Source: Hoplostethus atlanticus (taxonomy: Eukaryota > Chordata > Actinopteri > Trachichthyiformes > Trachichthyidae). From it: 64,000 bases of DNA. Position numbers and translations under genes: made by a program. A model generated the notes under the pieces. The model searched no databases, was not told the DNA's origin, and was given only the letters and a program-made list of their open reading frames with translations. Location of the stretch: positions 4,283,001 to 4,347,000 of the forward strand of contig JAXDDX010000005.1 in NCBI GenBank assembly GCA_034670405.1, given 5' to 3'. The first letter of the stretch is position 1, and each line of letters begins with the position of its first letter. Below are positions 1 through 11,075 of the stretch, in pieces.

Positions 1-89
1 ACTGGTGAGCCCAACATCGTCTCTCCACTCCAGCTCCACACGCACTCAGCTCTGCCCTCTGCTGGGAGGGTCAGTCTTTCCTGCTCTCT

Positions 90-641
90 GCCCTGATAGA
101 CTCCGGAGCGGATGAGAGTTTTATTGACACCACCCTGGTCCAGCAGTTGGGCATTCCCACCACGCCATTAGCCGTTCTGCTGGAAGCCAGTGCCGTCAAC
201 GGTCGCCTGGTAACACTTTCCACTGTCCCTGTTTGCCTACGTGTTTCTGGTAATCACCAAGAGCTCATTCAGTTGCACCTCATAGACTCTCCGCATGTTC
301 CCATAGTTCTAGGTCACCCTTGGCTGAAAAAACATAACCCATTCATTGACTGGTCTATAGAGGCTATTGTTAGTTGGAGCCCTCAATGTCATGCCCATTG
401 TCTCAAGTCTGCATCCATTCTTACCTCAGCAGCCTCCCCTCCTTCTGAGGATTTCCCTGATCTGACCCCAGCGTTCCCCCTCCGACCAGAGGCTCCACCC
501 CTGTGCCTTCTTCTCCCATCACCTCACACCTATGGAGAGGAACTACGACATCGGCAAATGGGAGTTGTTGGCTGTGAAGTTGGCATTGGAGGAATGGAGA
601 CACTGGCTGGTGGGAGCCGAGCAGCCTTCTATAGTATATAG
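90..641 (+). pseudogene. gypsy retropepsin-like fragment
   Basis: The open segment covers the protease domain. The catalytic DSGA starts at 99, and the second hydrophobic motif VLGHPWLKKHNP lies at about 307-342 before a proline-rich linker. In an intact element the RT palm would follow, with its YLDD box, but here the reading moves straight into RNase H-like sequence after about 530. The first ATG of the open frame (147) falls inside the domain, so it is not a true start. Decay product of a retroelement, not a host gene. Confidence 0.75.
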
Positions 642-984
642 ACTGACCACAAGAACCTTGCTTACATCCAGACCGCCAAGCGGTTAAATTCCCATCAGGC
701 TCGCTGGGCCTTATTCTTCACCTGCTTCCATTTTACCCTGTCGTATCGTCCGGGATCCAAGAATGCCAAGCCTGATGCTCTCTTCCGCTGTTTTTCTTCG
801 GAGGACGACCACTCCAGCCCTGAGACCATAATGCCCGCTTCCTGCCTGGTGGCTGCGGTCACCTGGAGGATTGAGTCCATAGTGAGGGAGGCCCAGCGCC
901 TCCAGTCAGACCCGGGGACCCAGTCCCCGACGCCGTCCGCTCTCAGGTACTCCAGTGGGGCCACAGCTCTAAGCTCACCTGCCA

Positions 985-1800
985 TCCCGGGGTGAGTCGC
1001 ACCCTAGCCTTCCTCCACAGACACTTCTGGTGGCCGACTATGGTGAGTGATACCTGCACTTTTGTTTCTGCCTGCTCAACCTGTGCCCATAACAAGTCTT
1101 CCACACAAGCCTCTTCAGGTCTGCTTCGTCCCCTTCCGGTGGCCCGGCGTCCTTGGTCCCACATCTCCCTGGACTTTGTTAATGGGCTACCTCCATCTGA
1201 CGGATACACAGTCATCCTCACCATAGTCGACCGGTTCTGCAAAACTGCCCACTTCATTCCCCTACCCTCTGCTAAGGAGACTGACAGGCTTCTCATTCTG
1301 CACGTTTTCAGGATCCATGGCCTGCCCCGGGACATGGTGTTCGATCGGGGCCCTCAATTCATCTCACGCTTCTGGAAGGCATTCTGCACCCTCCTCGGCG
1401 CCACTGTCAGCCTCTCCTCCGGCTATCACCCGCAGACCAACGGATAGTCTGAGCAGGCCTATCAGTCCCTGGAGACAGCGCTACGCTGCCTCACCTCTTC
1501 GAACCCCACCACCTGGAGTAAGTACTTACCCTGGGTGGAGTATGCCCACAATTCCCTCCCCTCCTCTGCCACTGGGCTCTCATCATTCCACTGCTCTTTG
1601 GGCTACCAACCTCCACTTTTCCCTGCTCAGGAAGAGGAGGTTGCTGTACCCCCCGCCCAGGACTTCATTCGCCATGGTCGCCGGACCTGGAGAAAGGCCC
1701 GGGCAGCTCTGCTCCGCTCCTCCCCGAGTGTCATGGTTTCCCGCCAGGCTGCTGCAGCACACCTGTCTTGCATCATCATCACACCATCATCCCCTACTTA
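985..1800 (+). pseudogene. gypsy integrase fragment with nonsense codon
   Basis: Two successive frames encode an integrase. The first holds the zinc-binding end (HRHFWWPTM, then CSTCAHNK) and the start of the catalytic core ([36 protein letters not shown]). It stops at TAG 1445-1447, where the family has a glutamine codon, so a C-to-T change is the simplest explanation. The second part (about 1450-1720) continues the core and C-terminal region (LPWVEYAHNS). The DDE aspartates of the core can be seen in DFVNG and DRGPQ. Non-functional. Confidence 0.8.
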
Positions 1801-1995
1801 AGCCCTGCTCACTGGTTGTTTGTTGCTACTTCGTTTCCCTTGTCCATAGCTGCTACCCCTGCTCTAGTTCTATTCACAGTTCTATCAGTCTATAGTTTCC
1901 TGTTCCTGCCTGTACCTTGTGTTGCCTTGCTGTTTCAGTAAAGCCTTTTTCCCTACTCCTGTCCCCGGTTCCGTGTCTGCTCCTGGGTCTACTAG

Positions 1996-3417
1996 TTGAC
2001 ACTCATGTAAGAGACTCAAAGTACTTCTCCATTATCTTGGACTGTACACCTGACATTAGTCACCAGGAGCAAATGTCCATTATTCTGAGATGCGTGGCTT
2101 TACAGGGAAAGCCAGAGATCAAGGAGCACTTCCTCGGCTTTGTGAATGTTGAGGTTACAACAGGCTTGAATCTGTCCACTGTCATCTTAAATAAGCTGAA
2201 TGAGCTGAAGATTCCATTTGAAGATTGCAGAGGGCAAGCTTATGATAATGGGGCAAACATGAAGGGCAAGCACCAAGGAGTACAAGCCAGACTGCTCAAA
2301 ACAAATCCCAGAGCCGTGTTCGTCCCATGTGAAGCACATACTCTAAACTTTGTCATTGCAGATGCTGCCAAATCTTCAAAAGATGCAGTTGGGTTTTTTG
2401 GGCATGTGCAAAAGCTCTTGACCTTCTTTTCAGCTGGCACACAAAGATGGAGTGTTTTGAAGAAACATGTGAACATAACCGTGAAGTCATGGGTGACACA
2501 AGATGGGAGAGTAGGCTCCAAAGTGTTCATGCAATCAGGTATCAGGCTTCTGGGGTTCGGGAGGCCTCTTGATTTGCTGTGTCGTACGGTGTGAGATACT
2601 GACAATGACGAACAAGGTGAACAAGCTCCTCCAATCCGCCTCAATGCAGCTGGATATAGCAGTGAATTTAATCTCAAATGCAAAGGCCTCCCTCACTACA
2701 TACCGGGAAACTGGATTCTCTGAGGCCCAGACAACAGCCAAAAGCATTTGTGAAGAAATGAATGTGGAGGCTGTTCTGAAAGAGAAAGAGAAGAGACTGA
2801 GAAACAGCAAGAGGCATTTCAGCTATGAGGCTCCTGATGAACCAGTGACTGATGCACTGAAAAACCTTGAAGTCAACTACTTCAACATTGTGGTCGACTC
2901 TGCTGTGACATCCATGGATGAGAGATTTGAAATGCTCAACCAGGTGAAAACCAAATATCGAGTGCTGCTGAACTTCAGCACTGCCTCTCAGATGTCCAGT
3001 GAATCTTTAAAGGCTCACTGCATGGAAGTTGAAAACACTCTAACCTTCAGAGATGACTGTGACATCAGTGGAATGGATCTGGCACACGAGATTCAGAATT
3101 TACCTGATCTGCCCTCAGATAAGATGACTGCCTTTGAGCTGCTTTCCTTTCTCTGTGAGAAAAACCTGGAGGAACTCTATCCTAACCTTTGGATAGCCCT
3201 AAGAATTGCAGTCACCCTACCAGTAACAGTAGCATCAGCAGAGAGGAGCTTTTCAAAATTAAAGCTCATCAGAAGCTACCTGAGGTCTTCCATGTCACAG
3301 GAACGTTTGAGTGGTCTGGCCATCATGAACATAAATCATGACGTGGGGAAACACATGTCCTATGATGACATCATTGATCATTTTGCCTCAAGAAAGTGCA
3401 GAAAAGGAATATATTGA
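1996..3417 (+). pseudogene. hAT transposase (ZMYM/DUF4371-type), broken
   Basis: Two adjoining frames make up a transposase of the kind often annotated as zinc finger MYM-type 1-like. The upstream part (to about 2530) has the RNase H-like start (FSIILDCTPDISHQEQ) and an AYDNGANMKGKHQGVQ block. The frame is lost near 2510-2560, where a stretch is also deleted. The downstream part (2569-3417) ends with the hAT C-terminal dimerisation region: LYPNLWIALRIAVTLPVTVASAERSFSKLKLI at roughly residues 204-235 of that frame, then RLSGLAIMNINHD. No N-terminal zinc finger is present. The apparent start at 1917 lies in gypsy LTR sequence and is a fusion artefact. Confidence 0.85.
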
Positions 3418-4094
3418 TGGTAAGATTTTAATTCAAACATTAAAATATTTACACACTTGAACACACTGTAAGATTTAAGATTGTATGGTAGACGTGCATT
3501 TGTGTAAATGACTGCTTCACTAACTATGTGACATACTTTCTCAATTTCTTCTTCAGTCCAGATAGACTGGTGCCCATGCTGATGCTGAAAATGCCAAGGC
3601 TGTAGACGGAACCAAAGGTAATCACAGAGCTGTATAGGTTTTATTTTACTATTTTGAGACATATAGCTGCAGCCATAGCCTATAGGCTTATGTTTACATT
3701 GTATAGCCAAAGCTAATTGTATAATATTGTGAGGACTGGACTAATTACCAGGCAGCAGAGCCAAAGCTCAGTGTTATATTTTATTATTTTCAAATTTTTA
3801 TATTTTCTACAATTTCTTTAATGTTAATATTCACTTATCTTAAGATTCTATAGAAAATATTCTATTCAATAAATATTGTTTGTTTATACCTCATTCTGTT
3901 CTGTATAGGTCTACTTATTCTTAGACCGACTCATGGAGCAAACTGTTTTAAAGGAGGGAGGATTGTAGTGGGAGGACTGGGGTGTCAGGTGTGACTGTGG
4001 CAATGGCAAATGGTTTACATGGCTCATGGGTCAGGTAGGAGGCCCCCTTAGCAGAATTTTGCTTAGGGCCCCAGCGAGGTCAGGACCGGCTTTG
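1996..4094 (+). mobile_element. hAT DNA transposon remnant, 5' truncated
   Basis: A hAT-superfamily element follows the gypsy remnant with no 5' terminus of its own. Its transposase occupies about 1996-3417. The right end is recognisable from gggccc-rich subterminal sequence (4060-4080) and a terminal motif caggaccggctttg at 4081-4094, typical of the inverted termini of vertebrate hAT elements. The left inverted terminus is missing, so no target duplication can be defined. The non-coding 3' part (3418-4060) is AT-rich and otherwise featureless. Confidence 0.75.
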
Positions 4095-6655
4095 TCTACA
4101 ACTTGTCATTACATCATTAGTTGACCCATCACGTTCCCGTCCCGCTCTAATCTCCCTATCAGGTGTGTCAGGTCTGTCAGTGCTGCCAGTTTGACACAGA
4201 GAAAAGGAGAGAGAGGTCTGGACTGGAGAACGCACATCTAATCAGTCACTGGCGGCCAGCCTGTTAGCAACAAATCAACTTGAACAGTTTATAAAATGAT
4301 TAGGCTACACCGCGGCCTGCCGGCCCACAGACCCACCAGTCCACCGGGATTCGTCCCGGTTGTCCAGATTGGCCACTCCGGCATTGTCCTCGTGTGTAAC
4401 CATATCAAAGGCTCAGGATAACAAGAAAGCAAATGGTGCAAATTGCATATTTAAATTTAAAAAAAACACAACCTCCTGGTTGTGTGTTAATAGGAGTGTT
4501 AATGTCGAAGCGTTGTGCCAATTTGAACGTTTTATCAGGGAATTTGGCAAAATTGCAAGCTCTTGCAAGTATTGCGGCAATTAGTTGAACTTGCGTAAAT
4601 CTTGCAATGGATCTAATGCATTCTCAACTGGACTCCACCGGTTATTCACAAAGGACTGAAATTACTGGGGGATGTACAGTGTTTTGTAATAATTTGCATA
4701 AATTGGTGATTTTAATCCTGCGCAAATCTTTCATGCCTGTAACTCAAAATTCCAGTGCAAATTACATACCATATTCTGGCCAATCCCTTGTGAGTCTGTA
4801 ACTCTGTAATTTCAGCCATTGCTTTCAGCCAAGTATTTCTTTTTCTTCTTCTAAACATGCAACATCTATCTTCGTTCCTGTCGTCGTCATGAAAAATGGA
4901 GGCAATAGTGGAACCTGTAGAGTACGGTTTTTAATGCATTTTCAGTGCTAACTTCAAGTTTTGCTATATCAGGAAGTAATGAATTCTAAAATCTTGACCT
5001 TATGAAATTTAATCATTATGAGGTCCCTACATAATACTAGTCCTGTGTGAATAGGATTTTGGATGCCAAAATCTTACATCTTAATTGGTACAGGAAAACC
5101 AATGCCTCAGGGCCCTGATGAAGGCTTTCTGCCAATTGCGTTATCTTTTCTGCACCAAGATGATTTTTTAAGAACGTCCATCAGCTTCCAAGAGTAGCTG
5201 AATTTGTTATTCCTTTCTAGCTTTTTCAATGCACCTTGCTCGTGAGGTATTTTTCTCAAAAACCAAAGTAAAACATGTCAAATGTATGATGAATACATGC
5301 CTCTGCATCTGCACCAGGATGGGAGTGGTGCCGTCTGCTGTGATTACGAGCCAGTGTAGCAGCCACCGTGATCAGCTACCCCTTTGTCTTGCCTTATCAG
5401 ATTCAGCAGACTGCCCCAGCATGAGTTACTACCCCAACCTTTCCACCAACACACACACGGATGGATGGATGCCGTGGATAGATCTCCCTGATAACCACTC
5501 CTTGGGCAGACATTTAGCAACAGCATCTCACGGATTGGTGTGGAGCAACGAGAAAGCGCCACAAACCGAAACGAGGCCTTCATCTTCCAGACACTCACCT
5601 GATCCCTGATAAGAAAAGAGAGAGAGGGGAGGCTTGGCAGAGGAGATATCTCAGCACACCTGGCTGCAGAATATCTTTCCATAAACATGGACTTGCAATG
5701 AGTTTGTGTCCATTTTTTTGCAGCTATCGGCCCTGATAACCTCGTGTTGATACAGTGGTGGGACAGTGTACATATTTGTGCTTGCTTTGGCTCACCGTCC
5801 TGATAAATTGAGCATGCCTCTATCTTCCATTCAGAGTGTCTGCTGTTTGCTAAACTGTCTAGCGATGTGACAAAATAGGGGGGAAAAAAAGGGAAGTTTA
5901 AGGTGATTAATGTCAGGTTTACTTTATAACTGACACCACTATGCGGCTGTTGGGAAAGCTGTGGTAAACTGTTTTCTTTTCATGCTACATGTGGGAATTT
6001 TTAATTAACATTCAAACAAATCACAGCTACTGCAGGAGCTGTATCACTCAAATCAATTGAATAAATAAATAGCTAAATCAAATCTATTACTTTATTGTAC
6101 AGTGATCAGGTAGGACTTTTGGTCATTTTGTCAAATATTATAATAATACTAATATATTATAGTATATTATAGTAATACTATTTCCTGAAATAAAATAAGG
6201 ACTATTATTTCCATCATGTGCTTTCATTGTACCATTGCTGTTGCAGTAGTTCATTCTGTGCCTTATGTGACAAAGATTTCCCTTTGTGTTGTGTGCGGTG
6301 GATTTTCCACATGTATTCTACATCTTTGATAATATCTAATGTTCCTTGATTTCACTCGGATTGCCCCCAGGCTCAAGCTGTTTGAAACCCGTCTTACTGT
6401 CGTCTGGCTTTGAATAATCCTGTGTCAGTCACTGGCAGTAAGGCCAAGGTCATCACGATAATGCCTGGAGGCCAAATACCTGATCAAGCACTACAAGTGG
6501 GAAAGTCGCTACGCACTCTCAGACTGAGCAGCACGGATAGATGTGCAGTTTGGTTAAGCGGAACAGAGCCTTGGGCAAGGACGAGGTGATTGACAGGCAG
6601 CAGACAGACAGACAGATGAGAGGTTAGCTAGTTAGAATCGCACACTATTTACAGC
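4095..6655. other. gene-free interval
   Basis: No convincing gene. Short open frames near 4360-4800 and 5229-5690 lack codon bias, splice borders and recognisable motifs. The GC-rich patch 4300-4390 could be part of an older transposon but could not be assigned. AT-rich sequence dominates 5,880-6,200. Confidence 0.5.
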
Positions 6656-6659
6656 ACTA

Positions 6660-6752
6660 GGTGTGTGTGTGTGTGTGTGTGTACATAATCTGCACCACAT
6701 AAGCATTGATGTATATGTGTGTATGTGTGTGTGTGCGTGTGTGTGTGTGTGT
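6660..6752. repeat. (GT)n microsatellite, two blocks
   Basis: Two runs of GT dinucleotides, 6660-6682 and about 6715-6752, separated by a short unique stretch. The Cys/His/Thr-rich open frame on the opposite strand is a by-product of this repeat. Confidence 0.95.
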
Positions 6753-7629
6753 TTGTGCACCCTCATGTGTTCCTGCATGCTGGAGTGAGTATTAGTCTGG
6801 GAACATGGGTGAGGTGAGGTGGGGGTCTGAATTCCTGTCTCCACTGTTTGGATGTTTGGGTGCCCCAGAGTCTCATTGCTGTTGATCCGCTGACAGGTGA
6901 GCCAACCTCCCCCGAACACATGAACACCTGGGGGTTTGGCACAAGGCCTGGGTTTTGGCACATCCAGCTCTTATTTGACAACTAATGTTCCTCCATGTCG
7001 GCTACATAAACTTCTCATCTTGTCTGTAAACTACGACGACTACATGTCAGCGATCATCATGAGGCAAACAACAACCAATAGAAACAAAAGACAATTATAC
7101 ATTAGGAAAAGCTGCGTTATGTTTTAATGTGAAATCAGTTTATCAATCTAGTTCAATCACGAGGCTAGGATTACAATTATAAAAATGTATTAACAGCATG
7201 AGAAAATGTGCGTGAGCATAGGTTTGGCGTAGACTCCAAGAGGTATCCAGCGACAGGGTGAAGCGCCCTGGAGCAGGTAGGAGACAGGAGAACCCCCCCG
7301 GGCTGAAGATCAAACCCTTCTGGATATCTGATGAAGCCGTGATGCTGGTGGTGGCGGGGGAGGAGGTGGTGCGTCAGTCTAGTGCGGTTTAGGCAGCTGA
7401 AATGACAGAAACACAGAAGCAGCTGATACTGATACAAACTGATACTGGTACAAATAGAGGGAAATGGTTAGTGATTGGTTTCTGAAGAGGTTGAAACGGG
7501 GGGGGAGAAAGGAGCAGGGGCTAAGGTGGTTGGACGATGCAGAGCTGGGGGCGTGTTTGTTCCTGCTGGCAAAATTATGAATGAAGGAGGTAGCCTTCCT
7601 GATTGAATTTACGCTAAGCTCCATTTAAC

Positions 7630-7945
7630 GAAGTGGGGCTGCGACAGAGAGGACTGGCCCCATTGAGCTGCTGTAGATTTTCTCCATTCACCCCAATGAA
7701 GTTTTGGAGTCGGTAGGTACACTGGTGGGAAAGTTTTCTCCGAGCACAGGAAGTGACAAATCAAAACACAGCTCCGAAACAGCAGTGAGCAAGCTAGCGC
7801 CTCGGCTATCGCGACAGAAAGATAAAAGTAGTGAAGTCCTCAAAAATACAGTTACCTCTCGCTGCCACTGGGGGCCGCCAATGACTAAATTACACAAAGT
7901 TACACAAAAGTTACACAAAGTTACCTCATCCTCAACTTGCATCAC
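7630..7945. repeat. dispersed repeat B, copy 1
   Basis: Starts near gtggggctgcgacagag and continues through ggaagtgacaaatcaaaa and gccactgggggccgcc. The same blocks recur at 25,858-26,000 and 38,500-39,140, each with agtgg/ggggctgcaacagag and a ggtgggaaa...ggaagtgacgaatcaaaa stretch, so this is an interspersed non-coding repeat family. Confidence 0.55.
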
Positions 7946-7984
7946 TTCACTATGTATATTATGAATTTACATCATTACGATTGA

Positions 7985-8400
7985 TGCCGGCTTAAAAAGT
8001 TGAGTAAACTATTCTGCAAATTGATAAACTGAGTTTAGTTGGTTTATCCTCCACGACATCTCCCGCTGTGTGACTGTCTTGGAAACGTGTATTGTACATA
8101 GAATATTGACTCTTGCGGCTTAGGCAAATTTATTCCGGACAAGTAAAAACTGATCTGGTAATGTGAACAGCTGACAATTCAGCTTACAATTTGGACACAA
8201 TTCTGTATATATAAGTTACATCCAACTACATTTTTATAACTTGGATTTATAATTCTTCTTTGCACATCTGAACACATTTCCACACACATTCTTCCATCTG
8301 TACATCTGATAATGTGAACAGCTAATGATGCACGCTTGCACATCTGCTTCTAATCTATAAATCTGTCAATAAAGATGCTTAAACCTTTTTGTTTTCTGTA
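7985..8400 (+). repeat. interspersed repeat (LINE 3'-end-like)
   Basis: Contains gataatgtgaacagctaatg and gcacatctgcttc; the same blocks recur at 52,440-52,510. The layout (short AT-rich blocks, then caataaagatgctt near 8370) resembles the 3' untranslated end of a fish LINE. Class is an inference. Confidence 0.4.
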
Positions 8401-8825
8401 TTGATGTCTATATATATATGTCTATATCTATATCTCAGTATGTTCTTTTATTGTAATTGCTCATTTTATCATCTTCAATTCTCTGTGTTTGTTCTATTCA
8501 TGTCTACTGTAGGGATCATCATAGTTTCATTTATTCTAAAATCAAATATTGAATGATCAATTTATTTCATGATTTGGATGGGTTAATTATATGCCAGGAC
8601 AGTTCAGTATGTTTTAGTGGACATATACCACTGTTTTCTTTAATGAGTCATTCAAATATTACATATTGCATATTGATAGTCAACTAAAAGTTGCTATTAC
8701 TGGAAACAATTATATAGCAAACACAAAGCACAATTACAGTGTACTATGATTTAGTGATGCTCTAGTAATAAATTGTGTTTAAATATGGTACATGTATGAT
8801 TTGAATTATCATTTATCATTTCATT

Positions 8826-9254
8826 AGCACATTAATTTTGAGACATTAGTGTAATTACTGTAAACAAACAAGACCATGTCTTTGCAGCCTCTACCAGGGC
8901 TAGCACCCTCTTCCAGGAAGCTAAAGCTTTCAGAGTTTCTGGCAACGGCAGATGGTGGAAGGAGAGAAAGTAAGATGGAAAAATCACTTCTTGCATGTTG
9001 ATCCTCTTCAGTAAAGACAAAGAAAAAACCTTTGACCAAAAAAAGCAACTTCCTCTTTGCGACTGGAAGCAACAGGGTTTACTGGAAATGTGGTCTTAAT
9101 TTGGAAAAACACCAGCACTAACCAGTGATGTGAGATAGAGGCTACCAGAAATCTCCAACATGGTCTTATTTGTTTATGTTAATCATACCAAGGTATCACA
9201 GTTTCTTTGACAATGATATATTGATGTTTAAAAATGCACCACATAGCACCTTTA
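8826..9254 (+). repeat. MITE family A, copy 1 (inverted ends)
   Basis: Imperfect inverted terminal sequence: attactgtaaacaaacaag near 8853 on the left is matched in reverse complement by cttatttgtttatgttaat near 9164 on the right, and both arms contain an accatg block. The right end reads gtttaaaaatgcacc...gcaccttta. Related copies lie at 32,809-32,985 and, reversed, at 55,191-55,673. Probably a non-autonomous DNA transposon; no coding capacity. Confidence 0.6.
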
Positions 9255-9492
9255 ATAACTGTAATCTTTAATGAAATGACTTTGAACTGTGAAAGGGTTT
9301 TGATAAAGCTTCAGCGGGCACACTAACAAAACTGACTGATTGAATTGCCCTAAGGATGAGCCGACAGTGTAAACGTTGTACTGCTGAAGGAGGTGGGAAT
9401 ACTGTGACCATAATTCAAATTATTATTAGCTTGATAAGTGGTTATATATACATACAATCTGATATATGTGTATACATTCTGACAAACTAACT

Positions 9493-9497
9493 GAGAT
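9493..9497. repeat. Target-site duplication of the solo LTR (left)
   Basis: GAGAT, identical to 10010-10014 on the other side of the solo LTR. The 5-bp length is that expected for Ty3/gypsy integration. Confidence 0.85.
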
Positions 9498-10009
9498 TGT
9501 CACGGTCTCTGCCGTGCCCCCTGTGTTTCCCTTTGTGTTTCTACCTGTCTGTCCCTGTCTGTGTGTGTGGGCGTGGTTTCCAATCATCCTCCCGGCTCCT
9601 GGCTTCACAGCTGATTCCCATCAACTCATCAGACACCCAGTATATCTTCTCCGGTTTTCCAGTCATTCATCGCCAGATCTATTGATTCAGCCAGTGTGGT
9701 ATTTCTCGTTCACGGCCATTTGAATTGGATTCAAGATTACTTGTTGTCTTTTGCTTGACGTTAACCCTGCTCTCCCTCTGCCCAGGATCATATTCGTCTC
9801 CAGTCATTCCGCTCATCCCCGTCTACCTGCCTGCTACCTGTCTACCTGTTTGTCCACCACCTGCCTGCCCTGCCTGCCGTGTCTCCTGCCTGTCTCCCTG
9901 CTTCGCTCTGCATCCACTCCACCCTCTGGTTTCTCCCCTAAATAAACTCTTTGTTTATTCTACCTCTGAGTCCGAGTTTGCGTTTGGGTCCGACCAGTCC
10001 ACCGTTACA
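9498..10009 (+). mobile_element. Solo LTR of a gypsy-type retrotransposon
   Basis: A 512-bp unit starts TGTCACGG (9498) and ends CCGTTACA (10009), with the canonical TG...CA termini. It is flanked by a perfect 5-bp target duplication GAGAT (9493-9497 and 10010-10014). An aataaa signal lies at about 9941, followed by the T-rich U5-like end. No internal retroelement sequence is present, so this is the product of LTR-LTR recombination. The Pro/Cys-rich open frames inside it are not genes. Confidence 0.9.
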
Positions 10010-10014
10010 GAGAT
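10010..10014. repeat. Target-site duplication of the solo LTR (right)
   Basis: GAGAT, the right-hand partner of the duplication at 9493-9497. Both copies are unchanged, suggesting a fairly recent insertion. Confidence 0.85.
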
Positions 10015-10651
10015 AACCCCTATATCTTTATCACTGAACCCCTAAAATCCTTTAAAACTTCAAATTAGCCAACAAGTATTCCGCTTGGGAGAAACTTGGA
10101 GCCGTCACTTTTGAAAGATGATAAAATTACAACCCAGTACTGTAGTGAATTATCACGTTTCGACTTGCGAGCCTGTACGTATTTATTCCCTCAAGGTTTG
10201 CGATCACATGAAAGGAAAGAATAAAACACTGTGGTTAGTCAGATCAAACTTAATGAGATTTTTCAGTTCCCATACTCAAACGTTCTGCATTAGTACACCA
10301 GAACCTTTGCCAAGTATCATGGATACAGCTGATGATGTGCCAACACTCTTTTCTGTCACTACCTCGTTTTGCATTGGTATAGGCCTGGGAGGTATAGGCC
10401 TGGGATCTGACTTGTGTGAACAACCCTGGGCTCAATGTGAGTAACAGTGAAATAAGAGTTACAAAACCAGTATTTAATGTTGGGGGGTTGTTAGGGTTAA
10501 GATGGTTGGAATTTATTGTACGCCAAAATATGATATTTATTATTTTGCTAACAAAAACATCTTGGTTCATTAACAGCCCCCGGTTGGCATGTGCTGTAGG
10601 GTGGGTCTTCGTCTTACATGAAGGGCGGCTTTGCTCTGTGTATCTGAACTT

Positions 10652-11075
10652 AAAGGTGCAATAAGTAAGGTTTTTACTGCCCCACAGTACAAAATGACCA
10701 CAATATATCTGTGGTGGTCGATAGGGTTGTTGATCAATACCAATGACTCTCTAGCCTCTACTCTTTTTTTAAAATAAAAACACACACACACACACACTTT
10801 TTAATGATGGAGGACGGTGCTATGAGCAAGCGACTGGCATCGCAACGCATTTAAGTTACAAAGGCGAAAAAAGCCTTGCTCTCAAGCCAAAAAAAGTAAA
10901 TGACAAAGCAGCAGTCGGATCTCTGCTCTAATTAGCTAGCGTACTTGTTCTATTGAAAGTTTGACTTTGACTGTCAATCACAGGCAACCGTAAGCTGTGC
11001 CAGAGACGTGTTGATGTTGTTGCAATTGCTATTGGTCGCTGATAGAGGCTGATAAAAATCATAGACTGCCACTTT
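10652..11075. repeat. Interspersed repeat with ttaaaggtgcaataagta end
   Basis: Begins aaaggtgcaataagtaag (about 10655) and ends near gactgccactttaa (11065-11075). A gtgcaataagcaatttttc block at about 51,030 looks like the end of a related copy. It contains a CA microsatellite (10,780-10,797). Probably a MITE; ends only weakly inverted. Confidence 0.45.

Larger units (their letters stand above)
1..1995 (+). mobile_element. Ty3/gypsy LTR retrotransposon remnant (pol without RT)
   Basis: Degraded Ty3/gypsy-type pol region read on the plus strand and cut by the left window edge. In order: an aspartic-protease-like segment with DSGA near 99-110 and a matching distal ILGHPW motif near 307-324; RNase H-like sequence (about 530-790, ending in a YRPGSKN-type motif); an integrase zinc-binding segment (about 985-1110, CSTC); and the integrase core (about 1150-1720). 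The reverse transcriptase normally lying between protease and RNase H is absent, so roughly 1.5 kb is deleted. Frames change near 640 and 960, and an in-frame TAG at 1445-1447 interrupts the integrase just after HPQTNG. The non-coding tail 1800-1995 is pyrimidine-rich with a CAGTAAAGCC-like signal, as in the R-U5 part of a fish gypsy LTR. Dead element; family assignment is from motif recognition. Confidence 0.88.

Noticed and set aside
6632..6981. His/Thr-rich minus-strand frame of 109 codons
   Set aside because: Composed largely of translated GT microsatellite; no conserved features.
9466..10045. Pro/Cys/Leu-rich frames of 64-106 codons
   Set aside because: They lie wholly within the solo LTR and have no independent support.
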